Assembly (NCBI GenBank): GCA_038380435.1
Contig: JAWZYU010000703.1
Location: 19,199 to 83,198, forward strand
Source: Ryuthela nishihirai
Lineage: Eukaryota; Arthropoda; Arachnida; Araneae; Heptathelidae
Length of the DNA stretch: 64,000 nucleotides
Reading direction: 5' to 3'
This document shows positions 1 to 12,300 of the stretch, in pieces. Position 1 is the stretch's first letter; every line of letters starts with the position of its first letter. Position numbers and translations under genes: made by a program. The notes below the pieces were generated by a model. The model ran no database searches and had not been told where the DNA came from. It saw only the letters and a program-made list of their open reading frames with translations.

Positions 1-876
1 CGAGAGCACAAAAAACTACCTCCCCCGGGTCACGAGGCGGGAACTCGTATCAGGTGCCCGAGACCACAGGAAAAAAAAACTCCCCCGGGACAGGAGGCGG
101 GAACACCCGACAGTTGCCCGAGAGCACAAAAAACTACCTCCCCCAGGTCACGAGGCGGGAACTCGTATCAGGTGCCCGAGACCACAGGAAAAAAAAAATC
201 CCCCGGGACAGGAGGCGGGAACACCCGACAGTTGCCCGAGAGCACAAAAAACTACCTCCCCCGGGTCACGAGGCGGGAACTCGTAACAGGTGCCCGAGAC
301 CACAGGAAAAAAAAAATCCCCCGGGACAGGAGGCGGGAACACCCGACAGTTGCCCGAGAGCACAAAAAACTACCTCCCCCGGGTCAGGAGGCGGGAACTC
401 GTATCAGGTGCCCGAGACCACAGGAAAAAAAAATCCCCCGGGACAGGAGTCGGGAACACCCGACAGTTGCCCGAGAGCACAAAAAACTACCTCCCCCGGG
501 TCACGAGGCGGGAACTCGTATCAGGTGCCCGAGACCACAGGAAAAAAAAAATCCCCCGGGACAGGAGGCGGGAACACCCGACAGTTGCCCGAGAGCACAA
601 ATAACTACCTCCCCCGGGTCACGAGGCGGGAACTCGTATCAGGTGCCCGAGACCACAGGAAAAAAAAATCCCCCGGGACAGGAGGCGGGAACACCCGACA
701 GTTGCCCGAGAGCACAAAAAACTACCTCCCCCGTGTCACGAGGTGGGAACTCGTAACAGGTGCCCGAGACCACAGGAAAAAAAAAATCCCCGGGACAGGA
801 GGCGGGAACACCCGACAGTTGCCCGAGAGCACAAAAAACTACCTCCCCCGGGTAACGAGGCGGGAACTCGTAACAG

Positions 877-1344
877 GTGCCCGAGACCAGAGGAAAAAAA
901 AAATCCCCCGGGACAGGAGGCGGGAACACCCGACAGTTGCCCGAGAGCACAAAAAACTACCTCCCCCGGGTCAGGAGGCGGGAACTCGTATCAGGTGCCC
1001 GAGACCACAGGAAAAAAAAATCCCCCGGGACAGGAGGCGGGAACACCCGACAGTTGCCCGAGAGCACAAAAAACTACCTCCCCCGGGTCACGAGGCGGGA
1101 ACTCGTATCAGGTGCCCGAGACCACAGGAAAAAAAAACTCCCCCGGGACAGGAGGCGGGAACACCCGACAGTTGCCCGAGAGCACAAAAAACTACCTGCC
1201 CCGGGTCACGAGGCGGGAACTCGTAACAGGTGCCCGAGACCACAGGAAAAAAAAAATCCCCCGGGACAGGAGGCGGGAACACCCGACAGTTGCCCGAGAG
1301 CACAAAAAACTACCTCCCCCGGGTCACGAGGCGGGGACTCGTAA
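877..1344 (+). repeat. Four-unit haplotype shared with 17,257-17,724
   Basis: A run of rare states (ccagagg in B, gtcaggagg in A, a nine-A run, ctgccccggg, and gcggggactcg) occurs in the same order and spacing here and 16,380 bp downstream. The conceptual reading of the two segments is the same throughout. The match continues leftward to about 640. Confidence 0.8.
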
Positions 1345-1938
1345 TAGGTGCCCGAGACCACAGGAAAAAAAAAATCCCCCGGGACAGGAGGCGGGAACAC
1401 CCGACAGTTGCCCGAGAGCACAAAAAACTACCTCCCCCGGGTCACGAGGCGGGAACTCGTAACAGGTGCCCGAGACCACAGGAAAAAAAAACTCCCCCGG
1501 GACAGGAGGCGGGAACACCCGACAGTTGACCGAGAGCACAAAAAACTACCTGCCCCGGGTCACGAGGCGGGAACTCGTAACAGGTTCCCGAGACCACAGG
1601 AAAAAAAATTCCCCCGGGACAGGAGGCGGGAACACCCGACAGTTGCCCGAGAGCACAAAAAACTAACTCCCCCGGGTCACGAGGCGGGGACTCGTAACAG
1701 GTGCCCGAGACCACAGGAAAAAAAAATCCCCCGGGACAGGAGGCGGGAACACCCGACAGTTGCCCGAGAGCACAAAAAACTACCTCCCCCGGGTCACGAG
1801 GCGGGAACTCGTAACAGGTGCCCGAGACCACAGGAAAAAAAAACTCCCCCGGGACAGGAGGCGGGAACACCCGACAGTTGCCCGAGAGCACAAAAAACTA
1901 CCTCCCCCGGGTCACGAGGCGGGAACTCGTATCAGGTG

Positions 1939-1998
1939 CCCGAGAACACAGGAAAAAAAAAATTCCCCGGGACAGGAGGCGGGAACTCGTATCAGGTG
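1939..1998 (+). repeat. Extra half-unit: B front, A tail (slip 1)
   Basis: A B half (with cccgagaacacagg and ttccccggg variants) switches to A sequence inside gaggcgggaac and ends cgtatcaggtg; a normal B half follows. The local order is therefore A-B/A-B-A, 1.5 units instead of one, and shifts the 118 bp register by about 60 bp. The junction lies in a block identical in both halves, as expected for unequal exchange. Confidence 0.9.
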
Positions 1999-2829
1999 CC
2001 CGAGACCACAGGAAAAAAAAAATCCCCCGGGACAGGAGGCGGGAACACCCGACAGTTGCCCGAGAGCACAAAACACTACCTCCCCCGGGTCACGAGGCGG
2101 GAACTCGTAACTGGTGCCTGAGACCACAGGAAAAAAAAACTCCCCCGGGACAGGAGGCGGGAACACCCGACAGTTGCCCGAGAGCACAAAAAACTACCTC
2201 CCCCGGGTCACGAGGCGGGAACTCGTAACAGGTGCCCGAGACCACAGGAAAAAAAAACTCCCCCGGGACAGGAGGCGGGAACACCCGACAGTTGCCCGAG
2301 AGCACAAAAAACTACCTCCCCCGGGTCAGGAGGCGGGAACTCGTAACAGGTGCCCGAGACCACAGGAAAAAAAAAAATCCCCCGGGACAGGAGGCGGGAA
2401 CACCCGACAGTTGCCCGAGAGCACAAAAAACTACCTCCCCCGGGTCACGAGGCGGGAACTCGTATCAGGTGCCCGAGACCACAGGAAAAAAAAAATCCCC
2501 CTGGACAGGAGGCGGGAACACCCGACAGTTGCCCGAGAGCACAAAAAACTACCTCCCCCGGGTCACGAGGCGGGAACTCGTATCAGGTGCCCGAGACCAC
2601 AGGAAAAAAAAACTCCCCCGGGACAGGAGGCGGGAACACCCGACAGTTGCCCGAGAGCACAAAAAACTACCTGCCCCGGGTCACGAGGCGGGAACTCGTA
2701 ACAGGTGCCCGAGACCACAGGAAAAAAAAAATCCCCCGGGACAGGAGGCGGGAACACCCGACAGTTGCCCGAGAGCACAAAAAACTACCTCCCCCGGGTC
2801 ACGAGGCGGGGACTCGTAACAGGTGCCCG

Positions 2830-4900
2830 AGACCACAGGAAAAAAAAACTCCCCCGGGACAGGAGGCGGGAACACCCGACAGTTGACCGAGAGCACAAAA
2901 AACTACCTCCCCCGGGTCACGAGGCGGGAACTCGTATCAGGTGCCCGAGACCACAGGAAAAAAAAAATCCCCCGGGACAGGAGGCGGGAACTCGTATCAG
3001 GTGCCCGAGACCACAGGAAAAAAAAAATCCCCCGGGACAGGAGGCGGGAACACCCGACAGTTGCCCGAGAGCACAAAAAACTACCTCCCCCGGGTCACGA
3101 GGCGGGAACTCGTAACAGGTGCCCGAGACCACAGGAAAAAAAAACTCCCCCGGGACAGGAGGCGGGAACACCCGACAGTTGCCCGAGAGCACAAAAAACT
3201 ACCTCCCCCGGGTCACGAGGCGGGAACTCGTAACAGGTGCCCGAGACCACAGGAAAAAAAAACTCCCCCGGGACAGGAGGCGGGAACACCCGACAGTTGC
3301 CCGAGAGCACAAAAAACTACCTCCCCTCGGTCAGGAGGCGGGAACTCGTAACAGGTGCCCGAGACCACAGGAAAAAAAAAATCCCCCGGGACAGGAGGCG
3401 GGAACACCCGACAGTTGCCCGAGAGCACAAAAAACTACCTCCCCCGGGTCACGAGGCGGGAACTCGTATCAGGTGCCCGAGACCACAGGAAAAAAAAATC
3501 CCCCGGGACAGGAGGCGGGAACACCCGACAGTTGCCCGAGAGCACAAAAAACTACCTCCCCCGGGTCACGAGGCGGGAACTCGTATCAGGTGCCCGAGAC
3601 CACAGGAAAAAAAAAATCCCCCGGTACAGGAGGCGGGAACACCCGACAGTTGCCCGAGAGCACAAAAAACTACCTCCCCCGGGTCACGAGGCGGGAACTC
3701 GTAACAGGTGCCCGAGACCAGAGGAAAAAAAAATCCCCCGGGACAGGAGGCGGGAACACCCGACAGTTGCCCGAGAGCACAAAAAACTACCTCCCCCGGG
3801 TCACGAGGCGGGAACTCGTAACAGGTGCCCGAGACCACAGGAAAAAAAAACTCCCCCGGGACAGGAGGCGGGAACACCCGACAGTTGCCCGAGAGCACAA
3901 AAAACTACCTCCCCCGGGTCACGAGGCGGGAACTCGTATCAGGTGACCGAGACCACAGGAAAAAAAAAATCCCCCGGGACAGGAGGCGGGAACACCCGAC
4001 AGTTGCCCGAGAGCACAAAAAACTACCTCCCCCGGGTCACGAGGCGGGAACTCGTATCAGGTGCCCGAGACCACAGGAAAAAAAAAATCCCCCGGGACAG
4101 GAGGCGGGAACACCCGACAGTTGCCCGAGAGCACAAAAAACTACCTCCCCCGGGTCAGGAGGCGGGAACTCGTAACAGGTGCCCGAGACCACAGGAAAAA
4201 AAAAATCCCCCGGGACAGGAGGCGGGAACACCCAACAGTTGCCCGAGAGCACAAAAAACTACCTCCCCCGGGTCAGGAGGCGGGAACTCGTATCAGGTGC
4301 CCGAGACCACAGGAAAAAAAAAATCCCCCGGGACAGGAGGCGGGAACACCCGACAGTTGCCCGAGAGCACAAAAAACTACCTCCCCCGGGTCACGAGGCG
4401 GGAACTCGTATCAGGTGCCCGAGACCACAGGAAAAAAAAAATCTCCCGGGACAGGAGGCGGGAACACCCGACAGTTGCCCGAGAGCACAAAAAACTACCT
4501 CCCCCGGGTCACGAGGCGGGAACACGTAACAGGTGCCCGAGACCACAGGAAAAAAAAAATCCCCCGGGACAGGAGGCGGGAACACCCGACAGTTGCCCGA
4601 GAGCACAAAAAACTACCTCCCCCGGGTCACGAGGCGCGAACTCGTAACAGGTGCCCGAGACCACAGGAAAAAAAAAATCCCCCGGGACAGGAGGCGGGAA
4701 CACCCGACAGTTGCCCGAGAGCACAAAAAACTACCTCCCGCGGGTCACGAGGCGGGAACTCGTAACAGGTGCCCGAGACCGCAGGAAAAAAAATATCCCC
4801 CGGGACAGGAGGCGGGAACACCCGACAGTTGCCCGAGAGCACAAAAAACTACCTCCCCCGGGTCACGAGGCGGGAACTCGTAACAGGTGCCCGAGACCAC
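2830..4900 (+). repeat. 2.3 kb higher-order block, copy 1
   Basis: Rare variants here recur 2,298-2,300 bp downstream in order: cagttgaccgag (2,881), a slip (2,944), cggtacagg (3,623), ccagagg (3,719), atctcccggg (4,442), aacacgtaac (4,521), gcgcgaactcg (4,635), cctcccgcggg (4,735) and gaccgcagg (4,777). The period is about 19.5 units. Edges are approximate. Confidence 0.88.
2944..3003 (+). repeat. Extra half-unit: B front, A tail (slip 2)
   Basis: Same structure as the slip at 1,939: B sequence through gggacagg, then A tail ending cgtatcaggtg, followed by another B half. It is carried inside the first copy of the 2.3 kb duplication and has a partner at 5,244. Confidence 0.9.
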
Positions 4901-5129
4901 AGGAAAAAAAAACTCCCCCGGGACAGGAGGCGGGAACACCCGACAGTTGCCCGAGAGCACAAAAAACTACCTCCCCCGGGTCACGAGGCGGGGACTCGTA
5001 ACAGGTGCCCGAGACCACAGGAAAAAAAAAATCCCCCGGGACAGGAGGCGGGAACACCCGACAGTTGCCCGAGAGCACAAAAAACTACCTCCCCCGGGTC
5101 ACGAGGCGGGAACTCGTAACAGGTGCCCG

Positions 5130-7198
5130 AGACCACAGGAAAAAAAAACTCCCCCGGGACAGGAGGCGGGAACACCCGACAGTTGACCGAGAGCACAAAA
5201 AACTACCTCCCCCGGGTCACGAGGCGGGAACTCGTATCAGGTGCCCGAGACCACAGGAAAAAAAAAATCCCCCGGGACAGGAGGCGGGAACTCGTATCAG
5301 GTGCCCGAGACCACAGGAAAAAAAAAATCCCCCGGGACAGGAGGCGGGAACACCCGACAGTTGCCCGAGAGCACAAAAAACTACCTCCACCGGGTCACGA
5401 GGCGGGAACTCGTAACAGGTGCCCGAGACCACAGGAAAAAAAAACTCCCCCGGGACAGGAGGCGGGAACACCCGACAGTTGCCCGAGAGCACAAAAAACT
5501 ACCTCCCCCGGGTCACGAGGCGGGAACTCGTAACAGGTGCCCGAGACCACAGGAAAAAAAAACTCCCCCGGGACAGGAGGCGGGAACACCCGACAGTTGC
5601 CCGAGAGCTCAAAAAACTACCTCCCCCCGGTCAGGAGGCGGGAACTCGTAACAGGTGCCCGAGACCACAGGAAAAAAAAAATCCCCCGGGACAGGAGGCG
5701 GGAACACCCGACAGTTGCCCAAGAGCACAAAAAACTACCTCCCCCGGGTCACGAGGCGGGAACTCGTATCAGGTGCCCGAGACCACAGGAAAAAAAAATC
5801 CCCCGGGACAGGAGGCGGGAACACCCGACAGTTGCCCGAGAGCACAAAAAACTACCTCCCCCGGGTCACGAGGCGGGAACTCGTATCAGGTGCCCGAGAC
5901 CACAGGAAAAAAAAATCCCCCGGTACAGGAGGCGGGAACACCCGACAGTTGCCCGAGAGCACAAAAAACTACCTCCCCCGGGTCACGAGGCGGGAACTCG
6001 TAACAGGTGCCCGAGACCAGAGGAAAAAAAAATCCCCCGGGACAGGAGGCGGGAACACCCGACAGTTGCCCGAGAGCACAAAAAACTACCTCCCCCGGGT
6101 CACGAGGCGGGAACTCGTAACAGGTGCCCGAGACCACAGGAAAAAAAAAATCCCCCGGGACAGGAGGCGGGAACACCCGACAGTTGCCCGAGAGCACAAA
6201 AAACTACCTCCCCCGGGTCACGAGGCGGGAACTCGTATCAGGTGCCCGAGACCACAGGAAAAAAAAAATCCCCCGGGACAGGAGGCGGGAACACCCGACA
6301 GTTGCCCGAGAGCACAAAAAACTACCTCCCCCGGGTCACGAGGCGGGAACTCGTATCAGGTGCCCGAGACCACAGGAAAAAAAAAATCCCCCGGGACAGG
6401 AGGCGGGAACACCCGACAGTTGCCCGAGAGCACAAAAAACTACCTCCCCCGGGTCAGGAGGCGGGAACTCGTAACAGGTGCCCGAGACCACAGGAAAAAA
6501 AAAATCCCCCGGGACAGGAGGCGGGAACACCCGACAGTTGCCCGAGAGCACAAAAAACTACCTCCCCCGGGACACGAGGTGGGAACTCGTATCAGGTGCC
6601 CGAGACCACAGGAAAAAAAAAATCCCCCGGGACAGGAGGCGGGAACACCCGACAGTTGCCCGAGAGCACAAAAAACTACCTCCCCCGGGTCACGAGGCGG
6701 GAACTCGTATCAGGTGCCCGAGACCACAGGAAAAAAAAATCTCCCGGGACAGGAGGCGGGAACACCCGACAGTTGCCCGAGAGCACAAAAAACTACCTCC
6801 CCCGGGTCACGAGGCGGGAACACGTAACAGGTGCCCGAGACCACAGGAAAAAAAAAATCCCCCGGGACAGGAGGCGGGAACACCCGACAGTTGCCCGAGA
6901 GCACAAAAAACTACCTCCCCCGGGTCACGAGGCGCGAACTCGTAACAGGTGCCCGAGACCACAGGAAAAAAAAAATCCCCCGGGACAGGAGGCGGGAACA
7001 CCCGACAGTTGCCCGAGAGCACAAAAAACTACCTCCCGCGGGTCACGAGGCGGGAACTCGTAACAGGTGCCCGAGACCGCAGGAAAAAAAATATCCCCCG
7101 GGACAGGAGGCGGGAACACCCGACAGTTGCCCGAGAGCACAAAAAACTACCTCCCCCGGGTCACGAGGCGGGAACTCGTAACAGGTGCCCGAGACCAC
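5130..7198 (+). repeat. 2.3 kb higher-order block, copy 2
   Basis: Holds the partners of the variants listed for copy 1, including cagttgaccgag (5,181), the slip at 5,244, atctcccggg, aacacgtaac, gcgcgaactcg, cctcccgcggg and gaccgcagg (7,075). Private changes such as cctccaccggg (about 5,387) and gggacacgaggtggg (6,570) show some divergence since duplication. Confidence 0.88.
5244..5303 (+). repeat. Extra half-unit: B front, A tail (slip 3, copy of slip 2)
   Basis: Identical arrangement to 2,944-3,003 and exactly 2,300 bp downstream, preceded in both places by a unit with cagttgaccgag. This shows that the slip was copied with its surroundings and did not arise twice. Confidence 0.9.
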
Positions 7199-9302
7199 AG
7201 GAAAAAAAAAATCCCCCGGGACAGGAGGCGGGAACACCCGACAGTTGCCCGAGAGCACAAAAAACTACCTCCCCCGGGTCACGAGGCGGGAACTCGTAAC
7301 AGGTGCCCGAGACCACAGGAAAAAAAAACTCCCCCGGGACAGGAGGCGGGAACACCCGACTGTTGCCCGAGAGCACAAAAAACTACCTCCCCCGGGTCAC
7401 GAGGCGGGAACTCGTAACAGGTGCCCGAGACCACAGGAAAAAAAACTCCCCCGGGACAGGAAGCGGGAACACCCGACAGTTGCCCGAGAGCACAAAAATC
7501 TACCTCCCCCGGGTCACGAGGCGGGAACTCGTAACAGGTGCCCGAGACCACAGGAAAAAAAAATCCCCCGGGACAGGAGGCGGGAACACCCGACAGTTGC
7601 CCGAGAGCACAAAAAACTACCTCCCCCGGGTCACGAGGCGGGAACTCGTATCAGGTGCCCGAGACCACAGGAAATAAAAAATTCCCCATGACAGGAGGCG
7701 GGAACACCCGACAGTTGCCCGAGAGCACAAAAAACTTCCTCCCCCGGGTCACGAGGCGGGAACTCGTAACAGGTGCCCGAGACCACACGAAAAAAAAACT
7801 CCCCCGGGACAGGAGGCGGGAACAACCGACAGTTGCCCGAGAGCACAAAAAACTACCTCCCCCGGGTCACGAGGCGGGAACTCGTAACAGGTGCCCGAGA
7901 CCACAGGAAAAAAAAATCCCCCGGGACAGGAGGCGGGAACACCCGACAGTTGCCCGAGAGCACAAAAAACTACCTCCCCCGGGTCACGAGGCGGGAACTC
8001 ATAACAGGTGCCCGAGACCACAGGAAAAAAAAACTCCCCCGGGACAGGAGGCGGGAACACCCGACAGTTGCCCGAGAGCACAAAAAACTACCTCCCCCGG
8101 GTCACGAAGCGGGAACTCGTATCAGGTGCCCGAGACCACAGGAAAAAAAAAATCCCCCGGGACAGGAGGCGGGAACACCCGACAGTTGCCCGAGAGCACA
8201 AAAAACTACCTCCCCCGGGTCACGAGGCGGGAACTCGTAACAGGTGCCCGAGACCACAGGAAAAAAAAACTCCCCCGGGACAGGAGGCGGGAACACCCGA
8301 CAGTTGCCCGAGAGCACAAAAAACTACCTCCCCCGCGTCACGAGGCGGGAACTCGTATCAGGTGCCCGAGACCACAGGAAAAAAAAATCCCCCGGGACAG
8401 GAGGCGGGAACACCCGACAGTTGCCCGAGAGCACAAAAAACTACCTCCCCCGGGTCACGAGTCGGGAACTCGTATCAGGTGCCCGAGACCACAGGAAAAA
8501 AAAAATCCCCCGGGACAGGAGGCGGGAACACCCGACAGTTGCCCGAGAGCTAAAAAAACTACCTCCCCCGGGTCACGAGGCGGGAACTCGTATCAGGTGC
8601 CCGAGACCACAGGAAAAAAAAAATCCCCCGGGACAGGAGGCGGGAACACCCGACAGTTGCCCGAGAGCACAAAAACTACCTCCCCCGGGTCACGAGGCGG
8701 GAACTCGTAACAGGTGCCCGAGACCACAGGAAAAAAAAAATCCCCCGGGACAGGAGGCGGGAACACCCGACAGTTGCCCGAGAGCACAAAAAACTACCTC
8801 CCCCGGGTCACGAGGCGGGAACTCGTATCAGGTGCCCGTGACCACAGGAAAAAAAAATCCCCCGGGACAGGAGGCGGGAACACCCGACAGTTGCCCGAGA
8901 GCACAAAAAACTACCTCCCCCGGGTCACGAGGCGGGAACTCGTATCAGGTGCCCGAGACCACAGGAAAAAAAAATCCCCCGGGACAGGAGGCGGGAACAC
9001 GCGACAGTTGCCCGAGAGCACAAAAAACTACCTCCCCCGGGTCACGAGTCGGGAACTCGTAACAGGTGCCCGAGACCACAGGAAAAAAAAAATCCCCGGG
9101 ACAGGAGGCGGGAACACCCGACAGTTGCCCGAGAGCACAAAAAACTACCTCCCCCGGGTCACGAGTCGGGAACTCGTAACAGGTGCCCGAGACCACAGGA
9201 AAAAAAAAATCCCCGGGACAGGAGGCGGGAACACCCGACAGTTGCCCGAGAGCACAAAAAACTACCTCCCCCGGGTCACGAGGCGGGAACTCGTAACAGG
9301 TC

Positions 9303-9362
9303 CCCGAGACCAGAGGAAAAAAAAAATCCCCCGGGTCACGAGGCGGGAACTCGTAACAGGTG
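9303..9362 (+). repeat. Extra half-unit with junction in the tcccccggg block (slip 4)
   Basis: A B front with the ccagagg variant passes into A sequence already at tcccccgggtcacg and ends cgtaacaggtg. A second B half, also with ccagagg, follows. The crossover is about 15 bp further upstream than in the other slips, so this is an independent event. The base before the block is c, not g (tccccgag for tgcccgag). Confidence 0.88.
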
Positions 9363-12300
9363 CCCGAGACCAGAGGAAAAAAAAAATCCCCCGGGACAGG
9401 AGGCGGGAACACCCGACAGTTGCCCGAGAGCACAAAAAACTACCTCCCCCGGGTCACGAGGCGGGAACTCGTATCAGGTGCCCGAGACCACAGGAAAAAA
9501 AAAATCCCCCGGGACAGGAGGAGGGAACACCCGACAGTTGCCCGAGAGCACAAAAAACTACCTCCCCCGGGTCACGAGGCGGGAACTCGTATCAGGTGCC
9601 CGAGACCACAGGAAAAAAAAAATCCCCCGGGACAGGAGGCGGGAACACCCGACAGTTGCCCGAGAGCTCAAAAAACTACCTCCCCCGGGTCACGAGGCGG
9701 GAACTCGTATCAGGTGCCCGAGACCACAGGAAAAAAAAAATCCCCCGGGACAGGAGGCGGGAACACCCGACAGTTTACCGAGAGCACAAAAAACTACCTA
9801 CCCCGGGTCACGAGGCGGGAACTCGTAACAGGTGCCCGAGACCACAGGAAAAAAAAAATCCCCCGGGACAGGAGGAGGGAACACCCGACAGTTGCCCGAG
9901 TGCACAAAAAACTACCTCCCCCGGGTCACGAGGCGGGAACTCGTAACAGGTGCCCGAGACCACAGGAAAAAAAAACTATCCCGGGACAGGAGGCGGGAAC
10001 ACCCGACAGTTGCCCGAGAGCACAAAAAACTACCTCCCCCGGGTCACGAGGCGGGAACTCGTAACAGGTGCCCGAGAACACAGGAAAAAAAAATCCCCCG
10101 GGACAGGAGGCGGGAACACCCGACAGTTGCCCGAGAGCACAAAAAACTACCTTCCCCGGGTCACGAGGCGGGAACTCGTAACAGGTGCCCCGAGACCAGA
10201 GGAAAAAAAAAATCCCCCGGGACAGGAGGCGGGAACACCCGACAGTTGCCTGAGAGCACAAAAAACTACCTCCCCGGGTCACGAGGCGGGAACTCGTAAC
10301 AGGTGCCCGAGACCACAGGAAAAAAAAACTCCCCCGGGACAGGAGGCGGGAACACCCGACAGTTGCCCGAGAGCACAAAAAACTACCTCCCCCGGGTCAC
10401 GAGGCGGGAACTCGTAACAGGTGCCCGAGACCACAGGAAAAAAAAAATCCCCCGGGACAGGAGGAGGGAACACCCGACAGTTGCCCGAGAGCACAAAAAA
10501 CTACCTCCCCCGGGTCACGAGGCGGGAACTCGTAACACGTGCCCGAGACCACAGGAAAAAAAAACTCCCCCGGGACAGGAGGCGGGAACACCCGACAGTT
10601 GCCCGAGAGCACAAAAAACTACCTCCCCCGGGTCACGAAGCGGGAACTCGTATCAGGTGCCCGAGACCACAGGAAAAAAAAAAATCCCCCGGGACAGGAG
10701 GCGGGAACACCCGACAGTTGCCCGAGAGCACAAAAAACTACCTCCCCCGGGTCACGAGGCGGGAACTCGTAACAGGTGCCCGAGACCACAGGAAAAAAAA
10801 ACTCCCCCGGGACAGGAGGCGGGAACACCCGACAGTTGCCCGAGAGCACAAAAAACTACCTCCCCCGGGTCACGAGGCGGGAACTCGTATCAGGTGCCCG
10901 AGACCACAGGAAAAAAAAATCCCCCGGGACAGGAGGCGGGAACACCCGACAGTTGCCCGAGAGCACAAAAAACTACCTCCCCCGGGTCACGAGGCGGGAA
11001 CTCGTATCAGTTGCCCGAGACCACAGGAAAAAAAAACTCCCCCGGGACAGGAGGCGGGAACACCCGACAGTTGCCCGAGAGCACAAAAAACTACCTCCCC
11101 CGGGTCACGAGGCGGGAACTCGTAACAGGTGCCCGAGACCACAGGAAAAAAAAACTCCCCCGGGACAGGAGGCGGGAACACCCGACAGTTGCCCGAGAGC
11201 ACAAAAAACTACCTCCCCCGGGTCACGAGGCGGGAACTCGTATCAGGTGCCCGAGACCACAGGAAAAAAAAAATCCCCCGGGACAGGAGGCGGGAACACC
11301 CGACAGTTGCCCGAGAGCACAAAAAACTACCTCCCCCGGGTCACGAGGCGGGAACTCGTATCAGGTGCCCGAGACCACAGGAAAAAAAAAATCCCCCGGG
11401 ACAGGAGGCGGGAACACCCGACAGTTGCCCGAGAGCTCAAAAAACTACCTCCCCCGGGTCACGAGGCGGGAACTCGTATCAGGTGCCCGAGACCACAGGA
11501 AAAAAAAAATCCCCCGGGACAGGAGGCGGGAACACCCGACAGTTGCCCGAGAGCACAAAAAACTACCTCCCCCGGGTCACGAGGCGGGAACTCGTAACAG
11601 GTGCCCGAGACCACAGGAAAAAAAAAATCCCCCGGGACAGGAGGCGGGAACACTCGACAGTTGCCCGAGAGCACAAAAAACTACCTCCCCCGGGTCACGA
11701 GGCGGGAACTCGTATCAGGTGCCCGAGACCACAGGAAAAAAAAATCCCCCGGGACAGGAGGCGGGAACACCCGACAGTTGCCCGAGAGCACAAAAAACTA
11801 CCTCCCCCGGGTCACGAGGCGGGAACTCGTAACAGGTGCCCGAGACCACAGGAAAAAAAAACTCCCCCGGGACAGGAGGCGGGAACACCCGACAGTTGCC
11901 CGAGAGCACAAAAAACTACCTCCCCCGGGTCACGAGGCGGGAACTCGTATCAGGTGCCCGAGACCACAGGAAAAAAAAAATCCCCCGGGACAGGAGGCGG
12001 GAACACCCGACAGTTGCCCGAGAGCACAAAAAACTACCTCCCCGGGTCACGAGGCGGGAACTCGTAACAGGTGCCCGAGACCACAGGAAAAAAAAAATCC
12101 CCGGGATAGGAGGCGGGAACACCCGACAGTTGCCCGAGAGCACAAAAGACTACCTCCCCCGGGTCACGAGGCGGGAACTCGTAACAGGTGCCCGAGACCA
12201 GAGGAAAAAAAAAATCCCCCGGGACAGGAGGCGGGAACACCGGACAGTTGCCCGAGAGCACAAAAAACTACCTCCCCCGGGTCACGAGGCGGGAACTCGT

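Noticed and set aside
10303..11832. Long open frames on both strands, up to about 509 codons, reading as arginine-, proline- and glycine-rich repeats
   Set aside because: They start at GTG or TTG, the consensus has no ATG on either strand, and 118 bp shifts the frame each unit so all frames look alike. Their ends simply follow cgtaacagg (TAA) against cgtatcagg. Length follows variant distribution, with no sign of selection for coding.
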